Source: Phoronis australis (lineage: Eukaryota; Phoronida; Phoronidae). From it: 64,000 bases of DNA. Within the stretch, counting starts at the first letter, position 1. Every line of letters starts with the position of its first letter. Shown here one piece after another: positions 13,201-28,200 of the stretch. The notes below the pieces were generated by a model. The model ran no database searches. It saw only the letters and a program-made list of their open reading frames with translations, and was not told the DNA's origin. The DNA lies in NCBI GenBank assembly GCA_002633005.1, contig NMRA01000340.1, positions 120,232-184,231 on the forward strand. The letters run 5' to 3'. The position numbers and the translations under genes were made by a program.

Positions 13201-16200
13201 GTGATTTGTCCTTAACTCGAAAGAAATTTCAAATTTGCGGCATGAATTTTTTAAATGCATTTGGAGTGCTATACATATTGCAACCTGATGTGATGCCATA
13301 GAAAATAAAAAAATTGGTTCCAGTCAATGCCCGATTCACTTTGAAACCTGTGTCTCCATGTTAAAAAAATGCACCTGCCCATATCACTTAAAGCGAAAAT
13401 TTTTAAAAGCTACGCAAACATATTTAAGGTTAGTTTTTTAGCAAAGTGGCTTAGCAACTTCCCAACAACCACTTATTTCATGAACTTTTGATTAAGATCC
13501 ATCTTGCAAAGGCAAGTGGTCCGTGCACTTGTGAGTCGCAACCAGGCCCCCTTCACTTTGGCTCACATCACGTCACTTTTTGAATAAATATACCACTGAA
13601 AAATACCATGCCATAGCATGAATGACAAAAAACAGACAAGAATCAAGTATGCTTCTTTGGCTTAATGTACTTAATCTTCCGAGAAATGAATTCTTCTATG
13701 TTTGGAAACATTTTCATTGGATTTTTTGGATTGCATTTATGATACAAAAACTTCATGGTTATTACTCATTACTTTGCTCTTCCCATTTGCTCCCCATTTT
13801 CTATTTACCCACACCCCATATTGTGGATGGATAAAAATGAGGAGCAAGTTGTATTGCATTGTATTATTATTTTATGGTCATTTGAAAAAATCCATCAATA
13901 TTACTGTGTGCAGGCTGTTGTCTTCTGGGATCCTGGTCTTGCTTAATGAATCGGTGTATTTTTAAGGGAAATTGGTATTTAAATGTGAGCGATAACATGA
14001 TTAATGCAAAAGAAAATAACTGTATGCTATTTGACATGATCCAAATTCTCTAAAAAATTGTTTCAGTTTAGATTGCTTCGCTAAGTTATTCCCATCATGT
14101 CTTTTTTAAAGAAAAATTGACTTATCTGATTGTGATCATTGTACTTAATATAACCCAAGTCCATGAGTCCGACATGTATATTATCTGTAAGAACCATAAT
14201 TTAAAGCCATGAGATAGCCTATTCGGTTGACTAATCAAATTGCGACTGATCATATTGCTCTAAAATGTTTTATTTTGAAATTGGAAAAGTAGAAATAAAA
14301 AGTCTCTGTACCCCCTGAAAAGAAATTAATGAAAATTTTAATTTTGTTGCTCTCTCTTGTTGAAACGTTTGAAACACAAAAGCGCCTCTTGTAGCTTTTC
14401 TGTTTGTGATTGACCCTGTGGGTGCAGGCTCTGGATATCATAAGTACTCTCTTGATATCATTTATTAGTACTCTCTGGATATCATTAGTAGTCTCTTGAT
14501 TCGTCTTTCCCGTCCTTCAGGTGCATGAGCGGGATCAGGACACGGACTTCTCACTGCTTGTTGTCAGGAAGTTACTACGCACCAACTCGCACCAAGTGAA
14601 AGTAGTTCTCATGTCGGCCACATTTGACTCTGAGCTGTTTGCCCAGTACTTCTCTGTGCCTATTCGTGGTCACTTGGAACAGGCGCCAGTTGTTAGTGTA
14701 GAGGGAAAGTGTTACTCTGTGTCGGAGTACTACATAGAGGATTTGAAGCCGCTAGGGCCGGTGAGTTGGGTCAGAGGCTGGAGGGAAGGGTTACTCTGTC
14801 TTAAAGTGCTGTGTAGAGGACTTTGAAGCCTCTAGGACCATTAATAACATTGTGACAAACTAAAAAAACATGCTTTGATTAAAATGCCAACGTTTTATCC
14901 ACATTGTTCAGTAGCTATGATTCGTTGTTTAATCATTCATAGCTTGCTGGCTGGATAGATTGTATGGTATGGAAGGGAGGTGTTACTCTGCCTTTGAATA
15001 CTATGTAGAGCACTTGAGGTTCCTATGGTGAGTAGGGGGCAGGGTGGGGAGGGGATATTTTGCTCTGTTTGTGAGTGCTATGTACAAAGCGTGAAGCCAC
15101 CAGGACTGGTGGTCTCAACTGTGAAATGACACAAGTCCAATGTTTCTGTTATCTCAGAGTGCTGTTTCACTCTCAGGGCTGATAGCGTGAGAATAACGCA
15201 CTGTAAATTTTCAGTACAAGTTCTGTCATGGTTGATGTAACGATGGAGCAAAATCTATTCAAATCTGATCTGACTTGTTAGATACTAAGTCAGACTCATT
15301 ACACTGATCACCTGAGAGATGTGTTCACAGTTTACAATGGCATTTCTTACAGTTACCAGTGTTAGATCCCAACAATCCCGGACTTCAGCCGGAAGCTGCT
15401 GAGCTGGCCAAGTTACTCACCATGAAGTTTGATGATATGGAGCTTCAGGAGCAAGGGTAAGGTCACCTGAATGGAGTGTTGCTGGGGTCAATAGGGTAAG
15501 GTTCAGGTCACCTGAAGGGAATGTTGCTGAGGGTAAGGTTCAGGTCACCTGAATGGAATGTTGCTGGGGTCAATAGGGTAAGGCTCAGGTCACCTGAATG
15601 GAATGTTGCTGGGGTCAGTAGGGTAAGGCTCAGGTCACCTGAATGGAATGTTGCTGGGGTCAATAAGTGATTCTGTAGTATGGTTTCCTTGGCTACATGT
15701 GGGCTAAAAATACTGTGGAATTGTTTTATACCTTAACTATTACAAGGATGATGCTTTGGTGTTTGTAGTAATAACAGAAAAGATTGTTTTTGTGAAGTCA
15801 ATTATTAGAGGTGTGTACGGATTAAACAGTTCTGGGTTGATTTTTCTTGTAATGGAGAAGACGAGCAACTGTGCAATTGACTAAATAAACTAACTAGAAA
15901 TGAGCCAGTACTCCATTGTGCATTTTCTTTTAAATTAGCTACAAAATGTGCTTAATGGGAGAAAACTGCATCAGAGTGTCTTTCACAGACTGAACTGTAT
16001 GCTGTTATGTTAGCTTCATTGTGTCAACAGCTTTTGGATGTTTATGACCTTGGATTTTGTTAGATTAGGTCAATTCTGATACTCCTGTGTCCACAACTAC
16101 ATCATCTTATTAACGTAGGGAAAGCTGGACATAATTCTACATCCCGCTTTTTATGGTTAGAGATTTGTTGGGTATCTGAAATGGATTGTGGGTCCACCGG

Positions 16201-19200
16201 TCAGCTCAGCAGAATGAATCCAGGCAATGAAATCGGAGAACGTACACCTACAATTGCGGTCAATAGATGGCGGTGAACATGTATATTCCACAATTCTGTA
16301 ACGGTAAGATGGTCCATAACTGTGCACTTATTGAAAGCGTGAGTGAACTTTCAGCCCACACCCTCAGCACCAGTTTGCGCCGAAGCGTGGTACTGTACTC
16401 GTTTTCTTGCCGGGCTTAGCTGAAATTGAGAATCTGGACAACTGTTTGAGCGAAGTGAAAATGAAACACAAGTGAGTGAGCGTTGACATACTGTACTGTT
16501 CAAGTATTCTGAAAATGCTAAATTTTACATAGTACAGAACAAAAGTAAATACAAGACAAAATACCCTTTCTTCGTCATAATGAAATTACAGGTAATGAGA
16601 CCAATACTGGCAAAATTCTAATTTCAAAATGGTTTATCCACCTCCCTAACTTTTCAGTTAACCTCTCCTTTCTCGGTTTTGAGGTTAAGCTATACTGACG
16701 ATGAATTCAAGCTTCTGCCCAGCCGTCACAACAGAGAATTCTGGGTCATTTTGTCTGAATACTTTTGCCATGTTCTGTTACAGTACACAAAGAATATTTT
16801 GTGTTAAACTCTTGAGCAGGTCTGTTAAGGGGAAAGAAACAGTTTTTGATGTCGGCTTTTTATGCGCCCACATATTATAAAATTAATGGGCGAACTGTAT
16901 TAATAAGAATAAAGATCTTTGGTTAACTTTGCGGCAGTTTCCACAATAATTGCTGTTGGTGTATCGTGTATTTACTACCAATGTTGTAACCCAAAGTGAT
17001 GTAAAAGGCCTGTATTTTGGTTCTGCATTTGTTGCCATTGAACCAACGTAATGTCTGACTCACTATTGAACACAGTCTCTGTCGGTTATTCGTTTTGGCT
17101 GAATAGCATGGATATTAAATACAGGCCACTGCAACAGTACATTAATGCAGTAAAACGTCTTTCCAAGATAATAGGGATCAGCAATTTAAAGGTAAACATT
17201 AAAAAACAACAATTGCTTCCCTCATCAAAGAAATCACGTATGGTAAAAATTTACAACTTGGGACAGTCTCTTAAAATTTGTGACACTGTAATTAAAGCCA
17301 AAATTGAATTTTGTTGATTCTGAAGATTCGGACGTGGATAATTTTGTCATTTATCACATGTCTCACATGTTGAACACTGCATCTTGTATCAACAAAAAGT
17401 CAGTTACTAATTCATCTTTCTTGTGATTCTTGAATTTGTGACGGCCGGTATTGCATATTATATTTTCTAAATTTTGGTACGAGCAGTGACCTTGACAAAA
17501 ATTGTGAATGTTTCGCTGCCCCAAGCTGGAGAATTTTTACCATAAGCACAGTGAAGACTGATACTGGCCAGTGACTGGGTGATCATACTTATTGCTTAAT
17601 AACAGTTCTTGGAACATTTAACGTTCAAGACTCTTAACTAGTGAACAGAAGTCTATAGAAATTAACACACCTTTAGTGAGATGGGATATAATGTTGTAGA
17701 CTGTGCGTCATTCCTCTTCACTCATCCATCACTAAAGAAGAACAAGCCAGAGTGTTCATACCACCACAGCTTGGACAGAGAAAGGTGGGGTATAGTGGAT
17801 GAATGTACATACAGTGAACTAATCATCAAGTATTAATGTCTACTCGTTGAGTATTACTGATAAACTTAGAAAAAGATCTGTTTCCTGAATGTGTTATTGA
17901 AACACAATAAACAGTTTGACTTGCAAATCTGCTTTCAGTATTTGTAGCTCTTCAGAAAATTACAACAGGTTGAGTGCTGCCGTTGATTTTGATTCTGCAA
18001 ATATCCGGGAATTTTCTAGATATAAGTTTTTAATTGCGACATTGTTGAGCAGTTCGACAGTACTTTTGAGGAATTAGATGGTGCTAAAACTTGTTTCAAG
18101 GAAGTGTTATCAATTTAAGGTTGTGAACAGGTTGCTTTGCAGTCTGCTTTAAATTGTATTTTTTTAAGAAAACAGCCACATGGAAAGTTCTGTCATTGAA
18201 TTTTATTCTCTGGACATCTGAGAAATGTTAATATGTATTTTCTGGATTTTTGTTTTAATGGCTTGCTGGAAACGCTGATTCGTATTCAAGCAAAAGCACC
18301 TAACTGTTAGGCAGTCATGTCTTACGCACGTTTGGTAATAGTTTTCCTTAAATGTGAATAGGGAACTTTTTTTCCAGGTCATTCTGTCAACCAACATTGC
18401 AGAGAGCTCAATTACAGTCCCAGATATCAAGTATGGTAAGTCAGCTAGAATACTAGGATTACCCTAAGTTATTGTCAGTTGTCGTACTATGGTAATTTGT
18501 CATGCATTACAAAGGAACCAGGCAATTTCTCCTGTATGGTAAGACTGGGTTTAATTGTTATTTTTGTTTTGGACAGAACTGTGGTTAAATTAAAGATCAT
18601 CACCGTCTCACTTTAGGAATCTAAACTCCAGACCTCGATTGTAATCAGCTCGCCATTGCCTTGCTAGTTTGTGAGCTTCTGCATTTCTGGCATCTGTGTT
18701 GTTGATGATAAGAGATGCTGCTCCATCTGGTGGCAGTGCTCCATCTGGTGGCAAATAATACTTATTTGCTACCGATTGCCTTGCTGTTCTTCAACTTGTG
18801 TATTTCTGACTTTTGGGTTGTTATGGTAAGACCAGCACCGCCATCTGTTGTCTGTTTACAGTGATTGACTTCTGCTTGACCCGTAACCTTGTCTGTGACC
18901 CTGAGACCAACTACACTAGCCTACAGGTGGACTGGGCGTCTAAAGCCAATTGTACCCAGAGAAAAGGTGTGTGGTGATTGACACTCCTGTCACCTGATGA
19001 GTCTGTTGCTTATTATACAGTTCTTGCAATATAGTTGTAAAGGGCGTAGGAAATAGATGAAGTGTGATGAAGTGTGATGAAGTATGGACATTTTCCATTA
19101 TAATTATTTTTTCTCATCCATTATTGTTAGCGTTTTCCAACATTAGTCGGTGTCCTTTGACTTAAGAAAAATTTCCTAGTTCAACAAGTCGGGAAACTAT

Positions 19201-22200
19201 TTGAAAAAGTAGTTCCTGAAATTGCAGCTAGAGGCACTGTTTTTGAATTTTAATAATGATTTCAAATTGTGTTTTACTGTTTTGTTGTAAACCGGTGCAT
19301 TTGACACTATGCTGATCTTTCAATTTTTAACAGGTCGTGCTGGTCGTGTGTCCAATGGTCGTGTCTACCGTATGGTGACCAGGCAGTTCTGGGGTCGTTA
19401 CCTGCCTGAGTACGGCACACCTGAGATGCAGGTGAGGGCAGGGGAGTTGCTCTCTGATGAACAGCTTCTGTTGTCATTACTTTAATGAATGTTTAAAGTC
19501 ATGAATTTAACCCTTATCCTGCGCTAGGCGAGGTCAGCCGACATGCCAATTATCCTATTAAAATGCGTTGGGTGTACTCAATCGACTATAATAAGTTACA
19601 GCTGGGCTGCGCTAGGAGAGTGCACTCACCCCAGGACACTTGTGATTTTCATTCAGAAATTATAAGAGCCCTGGAATGTTGTTTGGATATGTGACCATGA
19701 GTATTCCCTACTTCACAACTTCCTCTACTGTTCCTCAATTTAAACCATATGGCTGTGATTACTAGTTTGGGAGATATTGGCAGGTTTATGTAAGTGTAGA
19801 CACATAGTTTCATTATATGGCTGGAGCCATACGGGAGAGGATGACAGTGGATCAGTTTACTTTCACCGAGGCTATGATAAAGACTTATATATGGTGAAAT
19901 TCTCCATTAAATTCTGCACAAGTTATGTATTGACTTCTTTTCAGTTAATTTAATATTTCCCCTTCAAATTTCCAAGTTAAAATTGTTAGGTCATTGGTCA
20001 TTTGTCTAGGTGACCTCCACAACAGCGTAGTGTAAAGCAGTAGTGGTGACCTACTTAGCTCAGCACACAGGGAAGGTAGTCTGAATAGAGGCTCAGCAGG
20101 ATAAGGGTTAATAAAACATTTCATGTTAAGTATTCATTGCTTTCTTTGTAGGGTTTGTTTCCTAACTCCATTCTGAGAATTTTGAGCTGTAGGTTTTTCG
20201 TCATAAATCACAGATTAATGAGGTGATCGATGTCTATTATAGCGCTGTCCGCTGGAGCAGCTCATCCTACGCGTCAAACTATTGGATCTTGGTGAACCTA
20301 AAGCTATCTTGGGTCTGGCTCTGTCTCCTCCAAATCTGGATGACATTGAGAGAACCATCTTACTCTTGAAGGAGGTAAGCAGTGTATCAAAACGTTTTAG
20401 TTCAAGAAATCTTGACAATTGCCTTCAGTGTTTGTTCAAATAAGTTGCCGTTCATAACAAGTAAGGGTTACTTGCCTCTTCCAACTGTTTTTGTTCTGAT
20501 GAACTGCTTACTTGCAACAAGCGGGAATGGTTACAATTCTATTGCTGGACTCTTGGACTGATTGCTTATACTAGATAGGGGGCGCTTGCCTTCCAGCTCT
20601 TATTGTAGTGTTTGCTTGCAGCAGGGGGAGACAGTTACCACTCTCAACTATTGCTGGTGTGACTGTCTGTTGGGGTTGCTTCCCTCTCTCAGATGTTATT
20701 GCACTGACTGACTGTTTACATGACGTATTCAAGGCTTGGAATTTTCCGCGTAAACGCAGATTTCCACTTTTTTCAAATGTTCTTTCCACGTATTTTATTA
20801 TATTTCCACGTAAAAAAATTGGATTTGATATAAAATTTCCGCGTCAAATTCCTTTCTTACCGCGGCGTTGCCGACGACGTTCATCTCGAAAAGCGGAAGT
20901 TGCTCTTTATGTTTCGGAGGAACGTAAATTGTCAACATTGCAGGGGCATCTGGGATAGCGTGGTGGGATTTTTCAATGGCGTCTTGTGTGATTGTAAACC
21001 GCGGTGACAAATACTGCGGCTCTGCAGCCAAAAATGTGGGGGTGGGAGTGGACGGACGAGCTAAAAAGACACAGACGCATGCTACTGATGGTGGTAACGT
21101 TTTTTTTTCTAGTCCTCCCGATTTTTGTCCGCGAAAGGTTCACATAGACTATTTCAAGGCTGGGTGGCGCGCATGTTTTGGCCCTTTGGCCCGTAGAAGT
21201 TTCCGCGTTTTTTGTCGTTGGTCATTCCAAGCCCTGCGTATTAGCTTGAATTTCCTAAACATTTTTTGCAGAGATAAAAAAACTGCTTTGTCTAGCTTTA
21301 TAAAATAAAGTATGGCAGGGTTTCCCACTGCAACTCTAAAAAGCTAATATTATGCTTTAGGTTTTTTCACAGTTTCAGGCAGCATTGATTGTTTTCACGT
21401 ATGATTTTTGCAGTGAGACCTGAAAACGCTGCGTCATCTGCTTTCATGAGGTGATTTCTTGGCTGCGACTTTACCGCTGCAATTTTTACTGGTAGATGTT
21501 GTCTTGCCAGTAATAAATGTCACTGTCAAATTATTTTTGATCTCACGAGCATTTTTATTGTTACAAGTGGAAAATGGCTAGAAATTGCTCATGAAATCGA
21601 GACATTTCAGCGGAAAAGATATTTACTGGGAAAATCCAATTTTAGTGTTTTCACCTTAATGTTTGCATTCTACAAAATATCCCGTGACTGACAGCTACTA
21701 TGACGATGAATTCTGCTGGCACCCAAACGTCATGTCGGGAATTCTGGATCATTTTGTCTGCTTTGATTTCTTTTGGCGTATACTATATTTGTGTTCAACA
21801 GGTAGGGGCGCTGGCCTCTCTCAAGTCTGGTGCTGTCAATCCTCATGATGGTGACCTGACCTTCATTGGACGTGTCCTGGCCAAGTTACCTGTGGACGTC
21901 AGGATAGGTAAACTGCTGGTGCTGGGCCATGTCTTTGGTGTATTGGAAGAGTGTCTTACTATTGGTAAGTTAGATTCTGGAATAATTTTTATGGCCTACC
22001 ACCTGGTACGAATTTATCTGAATGCTGCGTATTTTTTGGGACCCAAAAATCATTAAGTGATGTTATTCAAGTGTTACGGTTTTGGGCATTTATTTCTCTT
22101 CAAAAAATCAGACAAAATTTAGAAATGTCATCAGCATTTTGAGGTGCTAGTTCGGCGAAGTTCGAGGTTGAAAATTCAGACAGTGATGAAAATAGCGTGG

Positions 22201-25200
22201 AGCGTAAGATCTGTCCAATAACGTGTTATGAGTACCAGTGTATGATGCAATTTGCATTAAATTACAGATTTTTACCAGGCTGATATAACATATTCTGGGG
22301 TCACATTAGCGTGCTTCAGGTGGCCAAATGAAGCCCTGGGTTGTCATTTCTGGCTTCACTAAGCTTCACACATATCATCATCAGTTTCACATTTCACATT
22401 CCAGGTGCTGCTCTATCTTTACAATCATTCCATTCTCGGCCGTACAAACTTCAATTTGATGCATTCCGTCACAAGATGGCCTGGGCCAGGGGTACCTACA
22501 GCGACTGCTTTGCAGCCTTACATGCCTATCAGGTGACAGTTGTTATTCTCAATTACAGCTTCTGTGTGACTAGGCCTTGCTGTTCACTAGAGGTTCTGTG
22601 TGACAAGGTCATGATATTCACTTGAGGTGCAGTGAAATGAGGTCATGTTTTTCACCAGAGGTGTTTTATAATGAAGAGGGTCTTGTCATTCACTAGAACC
22701 ACTCTGTAAAAAGGTCTTCCCAAATGTAATATATATTATAAGCTTGGTGATCACTTTACCATTTTCCCTTCTTCTCACTTTGAAAGCCACTTTGTCAGTT
22801 GGCCCTGTTTACTTGAAACTAAAAGAAATGTTTTCTGCGTGACACCTTTTTAATACCAGGCTTAGCCAACTTAATATTCTATAATTCTATTCAACATGTA
22901 GCAACAGCTTGGATTTCATTTCGACCCTTTCCTAATTTGTTGTCAGACAACAAATTAGGTTGTTTGATGGCATGCATCTGCTTTCATGAGGCCATGTTAT
23001 TTTAGGTATGGCAAGATGTCAAACAGAGATTCATGTCACAGAGGGATGAAGAGAAATGGTGCCGATCATCATTCATACAACTCAAGAGAATCAGAGAGGT
23101 GGGCTGCTTTGGCTTTCTTTCAAGTTGCGGGCTTCTGAACATCACTTTGATCAACTGTGGCTGGTGACCGTTAGTCGGGCTAAAAACAAGAAAAATTCAG
23201 TATTCATTGACAAATAACATCTAAGCTTTGCCAGTATTGTTCTAGTTTTCAGGCACGTGGTTGGCTTGAAATTGTACATTTGGAAAAAATATCAACAGTA
23301 AGCTAGGTCAGTGTTACTGCACCTTAAGAACGAATGGTCATTCAGGCTTGAAATTACACTGAAATGCAGGTGACTCCCAAAACGCTTAGAGACAAACGGT
23401 TATTCACGCTTGAAATTCAACAGAAACACAGGTGCATTATCAAAAAGCTTAGAGGCAAATGGTTATTCAAGCTTGAAATTCAATAGAAACGGAAGTGACC
23501 TACCAATAAGCTTAGCCAAAATTGATTTATTTGAAACTGGTTTACTGAGCAATGGTAATTCAAGTTTGAAATCAAACCTGAGAAAAAGTAACCGGTCAAC
23601 ACGCTTGGTCAAGTGTAGCTGAAAGTGAGTGTTTCAAGTAACACCTTTGTCTCATATGAGTTGTGAGATTTGTGTCTTTCTGGCGAAGTCAGTGACAACA
23701 TTTACATTTTTATTTAATAACAACGAACAGGAGACAGTGGCTTTAAAATTTCTTTCTGATTAATATATAGATACAGCTAAAGTGTTAGACTGGCACTTGA
23801 GTAAAATTAAACATGATGGGTCTTGTCATTAAATTCGAGTTATGCCAGTCGGTATTCAAGTGACGCTGTCACCACTGTTGAGCATGTAGTGAGACTCTTT
23901 ATAACTATTCCATTACCAGGTGGAGTTCTTGCGTAAAGACCTTGTGGACCGACTGGGTCACCTGAACATTAAGACCCCCAGACGACCGCCCAACTACAGG
24001 CACTATCTGAGTTATGAGAAGTTGGAGCTAGTGCTTAAGGTTGGTCATTATTCTGACTTATTTTATTTATATGTATGGTATATAACGTTTACTGTGGTCA
24101 GCAGACTGTAAAGTCCTTCACAACGCCTTCCCTAATTCAATATTGGATTTATAGTTTTGCTTTATATGCGTATTACAGAGACAGCGCCACCTTCTCAATT
24201 CAGACAGGTTTGACGCATACTAAAAGCATCCATAGAAGCACACTGTTCGCGCCACTACTGTGGGTGCATTTCAACGCTCTGTATTGCTCTTGTTCCGTAA
24301 TGAGTGACTTTCAAATGTGAAATTTTCTGTAATGGATTACACAGACGTCAGTGATATTTTATCCTAGTCTTAATTGTGAAAATGTGCTAAATGATAACAA
24401 GATGAATAACTTCAGACTGTGGTCCATTTGTACAGATGGTGTTGGCAGGGGCGTTCTACCCCAACTACTTTGTACAGGGTGAGACGGATGAAGAGGTTGC
24501 AGCCAGAGCTATGTCGGGCAAGAATGCATTCACCACAGTCATGGTATGATGGTCTTTTGCCCTTCACTGTAGTTGCACAGGAAGCAATATGGATGGGGAA
24601 AATGTGGCTATGGTATAGTTGAACTGCAGGGCTTTAATTTGTGGGTCAATTTGGAGGACTCATGGATCATGATTTTCTGTCTTTTTTCAAATTGACACAA
24701 TTTTAATGTGCCAGTTAGCCAATGTTAAGCAATTCCGGTGCGTCAGTGAATGTTTTTGTGCACCAATTAAACAGGGCACACTCATAAAATTATCCTTGGT
24801 TATATTAAGGCAATGCAGACATGAAAATGCAATACCTAAAGTCTGTTTGGGATTTAATTTGTGAGTACTAAATTAATCTTCACATATCTAACACACAATA
24901 TAACCGGTATGGAAAATTTCTTTGTGGCAATTTTCTGAACAAAAATGAGTGTCAAGAAAATTTATTATTAACTTACTATGGTGAAGTATTGTATAGATTT
25001 CATAAACCATTGCTTTAAGTGGTTTTCGTTATTTTGATGTTACAGTCACCCTTGGAACAATTGAAAAGTGTCCCCGTTAGCAATCGTTTTTTTGTGTGAA
25101 ATAACTTGAGATTTACAGTAACTGTAACATATGATTTGGTAATTTATGTTTTACTTTTGGCAAGTTTTGATTACTCGCAATGAGTTCTGGTGCTACACCA

Positions 25201-28200
25201 GTGCCTAGTTACATGAAAGTTATACGTCGTATAGCAACAATGACGTTGCATGACCACGCGTCACGTTATTATTGTTAAACAATGATCCTGACGTCATGCA
25301 ACAATCAAACTTATCCAGCGGATAACTTTTGAAGCTTTGTGCAACTCAGCCCAGGTGTATGAGATCCACTGTAGTGAAATCTAACCGTCATTTGCGAAGT
25401 CGCTCATGATTGTGGTTAGGGGACTTGTAAAAGGATGCGTCACATGTCTCCGTGAGGCAAACCCTTGCTGTTTTCATTTCGCACGAGGCAAACATTTTGC
25501 ATGCTTTGTCATTAGAATGCTTTTGATTGACTACGCTGCTTTACTGACTGTAGTTCCATTGATTTGCCACCAGGTGAAGAACCTTCCAGCCAATCAAGGT
25601 GTCCTTTACAAGACAGCTGTCGAAGGTCTGTTTAAGAAGTGTGGCTCGACTCCGGTGGCTCATTTTGAAGAGACCAGGTGAGTTGATATGTTGATATATC
25701 TCGAAATGACTGGTATCCATGATTAGATTATTCCTAATTTGTTACCAAACCTAATGTTTACGGATTTGTGCTCAGCTATGTATTCAATCAAGTTATGGGT
25801 GTGCCAGCTCTGAAATTGATGTTTCCAAATTTTTTCTAAAATTACAAGACATGACTCATTTTTGGTGACGACAGTAATACAATAACAAAATTTTTTTCAA
25901 AATTTCATAGAAATTGGAATGAATTAAAGCAAGACTTCAAAGTCCAAATCATAGACGTATGACCTCATTACTGTATTAATGACAATGTAGTATTTTTCCT
26001 TTTAGTCACTGTTGAGGAACAAACAAGGTTTTGATCTTCACATAGCAGATTTTTGAATGCTTGCTTGTTGACTTTGTCAGGGCCTACATTGAGTTCAGGC
26101 AAACATCGAGAGAAGTGAAGGAAGGCGAGAATAAAGACTCCCTGATCCTGCAGGCTGTTTACATGGCGATTAAGATGAGACATCTTCGTGAGGACCTACA
26201 GGTGGCGCAGCTTGACCCAGAGGAGGCGCGGCTTAAACTGGAGCAGTTAGCCATCACTCAGGAAAACCAATCAAGAGCCAGCCAGAGACTCAGAACGAAC
26301 CGGATCAAGGCAGTCAGCGATCTGGAGCATGAAAGGAGCGTGTCAGGCTTCAGACAAGTGGACCTGCCCAAAACTCATACCTGTTCATTGTTCGTTTCTG
26401 TAGTTAGTATGCTTTTGGTGTTTTAGAAATTTAAAGCAGTGTAGGTGTAGAAATTTAGGAAGAATAGGACACTTCCGTGTTCCTGGTGTATTTGTAATTG
26501 CGACAACTGAATTTCAGTTTCAAGATTGACAACGTTTGTTAGCAATTTTCTTTTGCAATATTGTTTGAGAAGGCACACACAGTGCTATTTTTACGATATT
26601 GCAGAAAACTGGGAAGCATCTTTGAGAGTCAGGCATCTCTTTATTTATCACTGAGAACTGAGGGATTTACTGTATTATGTCTTTGATTATAAGCCAAGTA
26701 TTTTCCAACATCAATTTATTGTCTTTCATAGTATCCTGCTTGTGTAAGCCCTCAGGCCAGTTTTTTCACCTGATATTATTATTGGTTGACAGGTGTTGGA
26801 CTGTGGTCATTTTTGGGCACAGTATTCGGACGACACCACATGGGACGGTCTACAGCGGCTAGGCCACACTATTGCCGTGCTCACAGAGGAAGGATATTTG
26901 CAGGTTAGTATTTTCTTGTATATCTATTTTCCTTGCAACTTGAAAATATATTATTAGGGTACATTTCTATTGCGATTTTTCCTCAGTTCGATGTTTTGAC
27001 ATAGTGTTCCACAGGCTGTCTTTCTTTAGGTTTCTGCGGATCGCCCCTCTATGTGAGTCACTTTGTTTCCAGTTGTAATACTTTGCTGATCCTTATCAGA
27101 CTGTTTGTTACAGGTTCCTCAGGGTGAACTGTCAGTGGGTACAATCTGCCTGGCTCCCTACTGTGAGGAAGGTGACGGTGACATGGTGTACTACCGTGCA
27201 CGTGTAGAGGAGGTGACAGCCCAGAGACAGGCTGGGAGACAGTTTGTGCAGGTATGGGTGGGGCAACTTGGATGACGCCCTCAAGACAGACTGTTTGATA
27301 GATACTGTTTGTAGTTATTAGTGGCATGTTCACAATGTTTTTGATCCTGGAACGCGAGTTTTTAAGCATAACACTCTGTTTATAGCAATTTGCCATGAAG
27401 TGATTTTAGTTATATGAAAATCTAAAGGGTGATACAGGTTGGGGGGTTGACGATATGAATAAATGGTACCGATTTCTGTTGCCATGAGGCTAGTTTTGTT
27501 TTCACGGGAGTTGTTTGATTTCAGGTGTTCTTTGTGGATTTTGGCAATTATGAGGAGGTAGAGAGGTCTCAGATACTGAATATAGACTTGGATGAACAGA
27601 CTACTCGTAGGATTCTGCAGAGACATCGTGGGCTGGACCTTAGTGTGTTGAGAATACCGTTTCAGGTAGGGTATACTTGTACGGAGGCTTCGGTATGTTG
27701 AGAATACCATTTTGGTATGGGGTACTTTTATTACGGAGGCCTCAGTGTTGAAGCCTCAGTGTTAAGGCCTCAGTGTTGAGGCCTCAGTGTTAAGGCCTCA
27801 GTGTTGAAGCCTCAGTGTTAAGGCCTCAGTGTTAAGGCCTCCACTTGGTCCACATTTAGCCAATGTCTGAGTCAAATTCACTGCTGCCCGACTATGTGCC
27901 AATGACTGCCCATTTCTTCTAAAATCTGTCGAATCCTTGTTTATACCATCAACAATTGATTTTGATTTGTTTTAAAACTAGACAAGACGTTATGAGTTTT
28001 CACAAAGTTTTCACCGATTAAATTTTCCCCGATGGAGAGCTAACTCGAGGGTCTAGAAGTGCGTCACAGTTGGATTCAAACCCCCGGCGTTGTGTAAAGC
28101 AAGGGGACACTTATCCCACCAGGCCATTCTGCATCCTCTATAACTTTGCTTTTAAAGTTATTTTAGCCACTTTAAGTGTGAATTAGATATAGTCCACGAA

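Noticed and set aside
23410-23622. 70-codon frame in intron 16
   Set aside because: It is an internally repeated frame over a tandem repeat.
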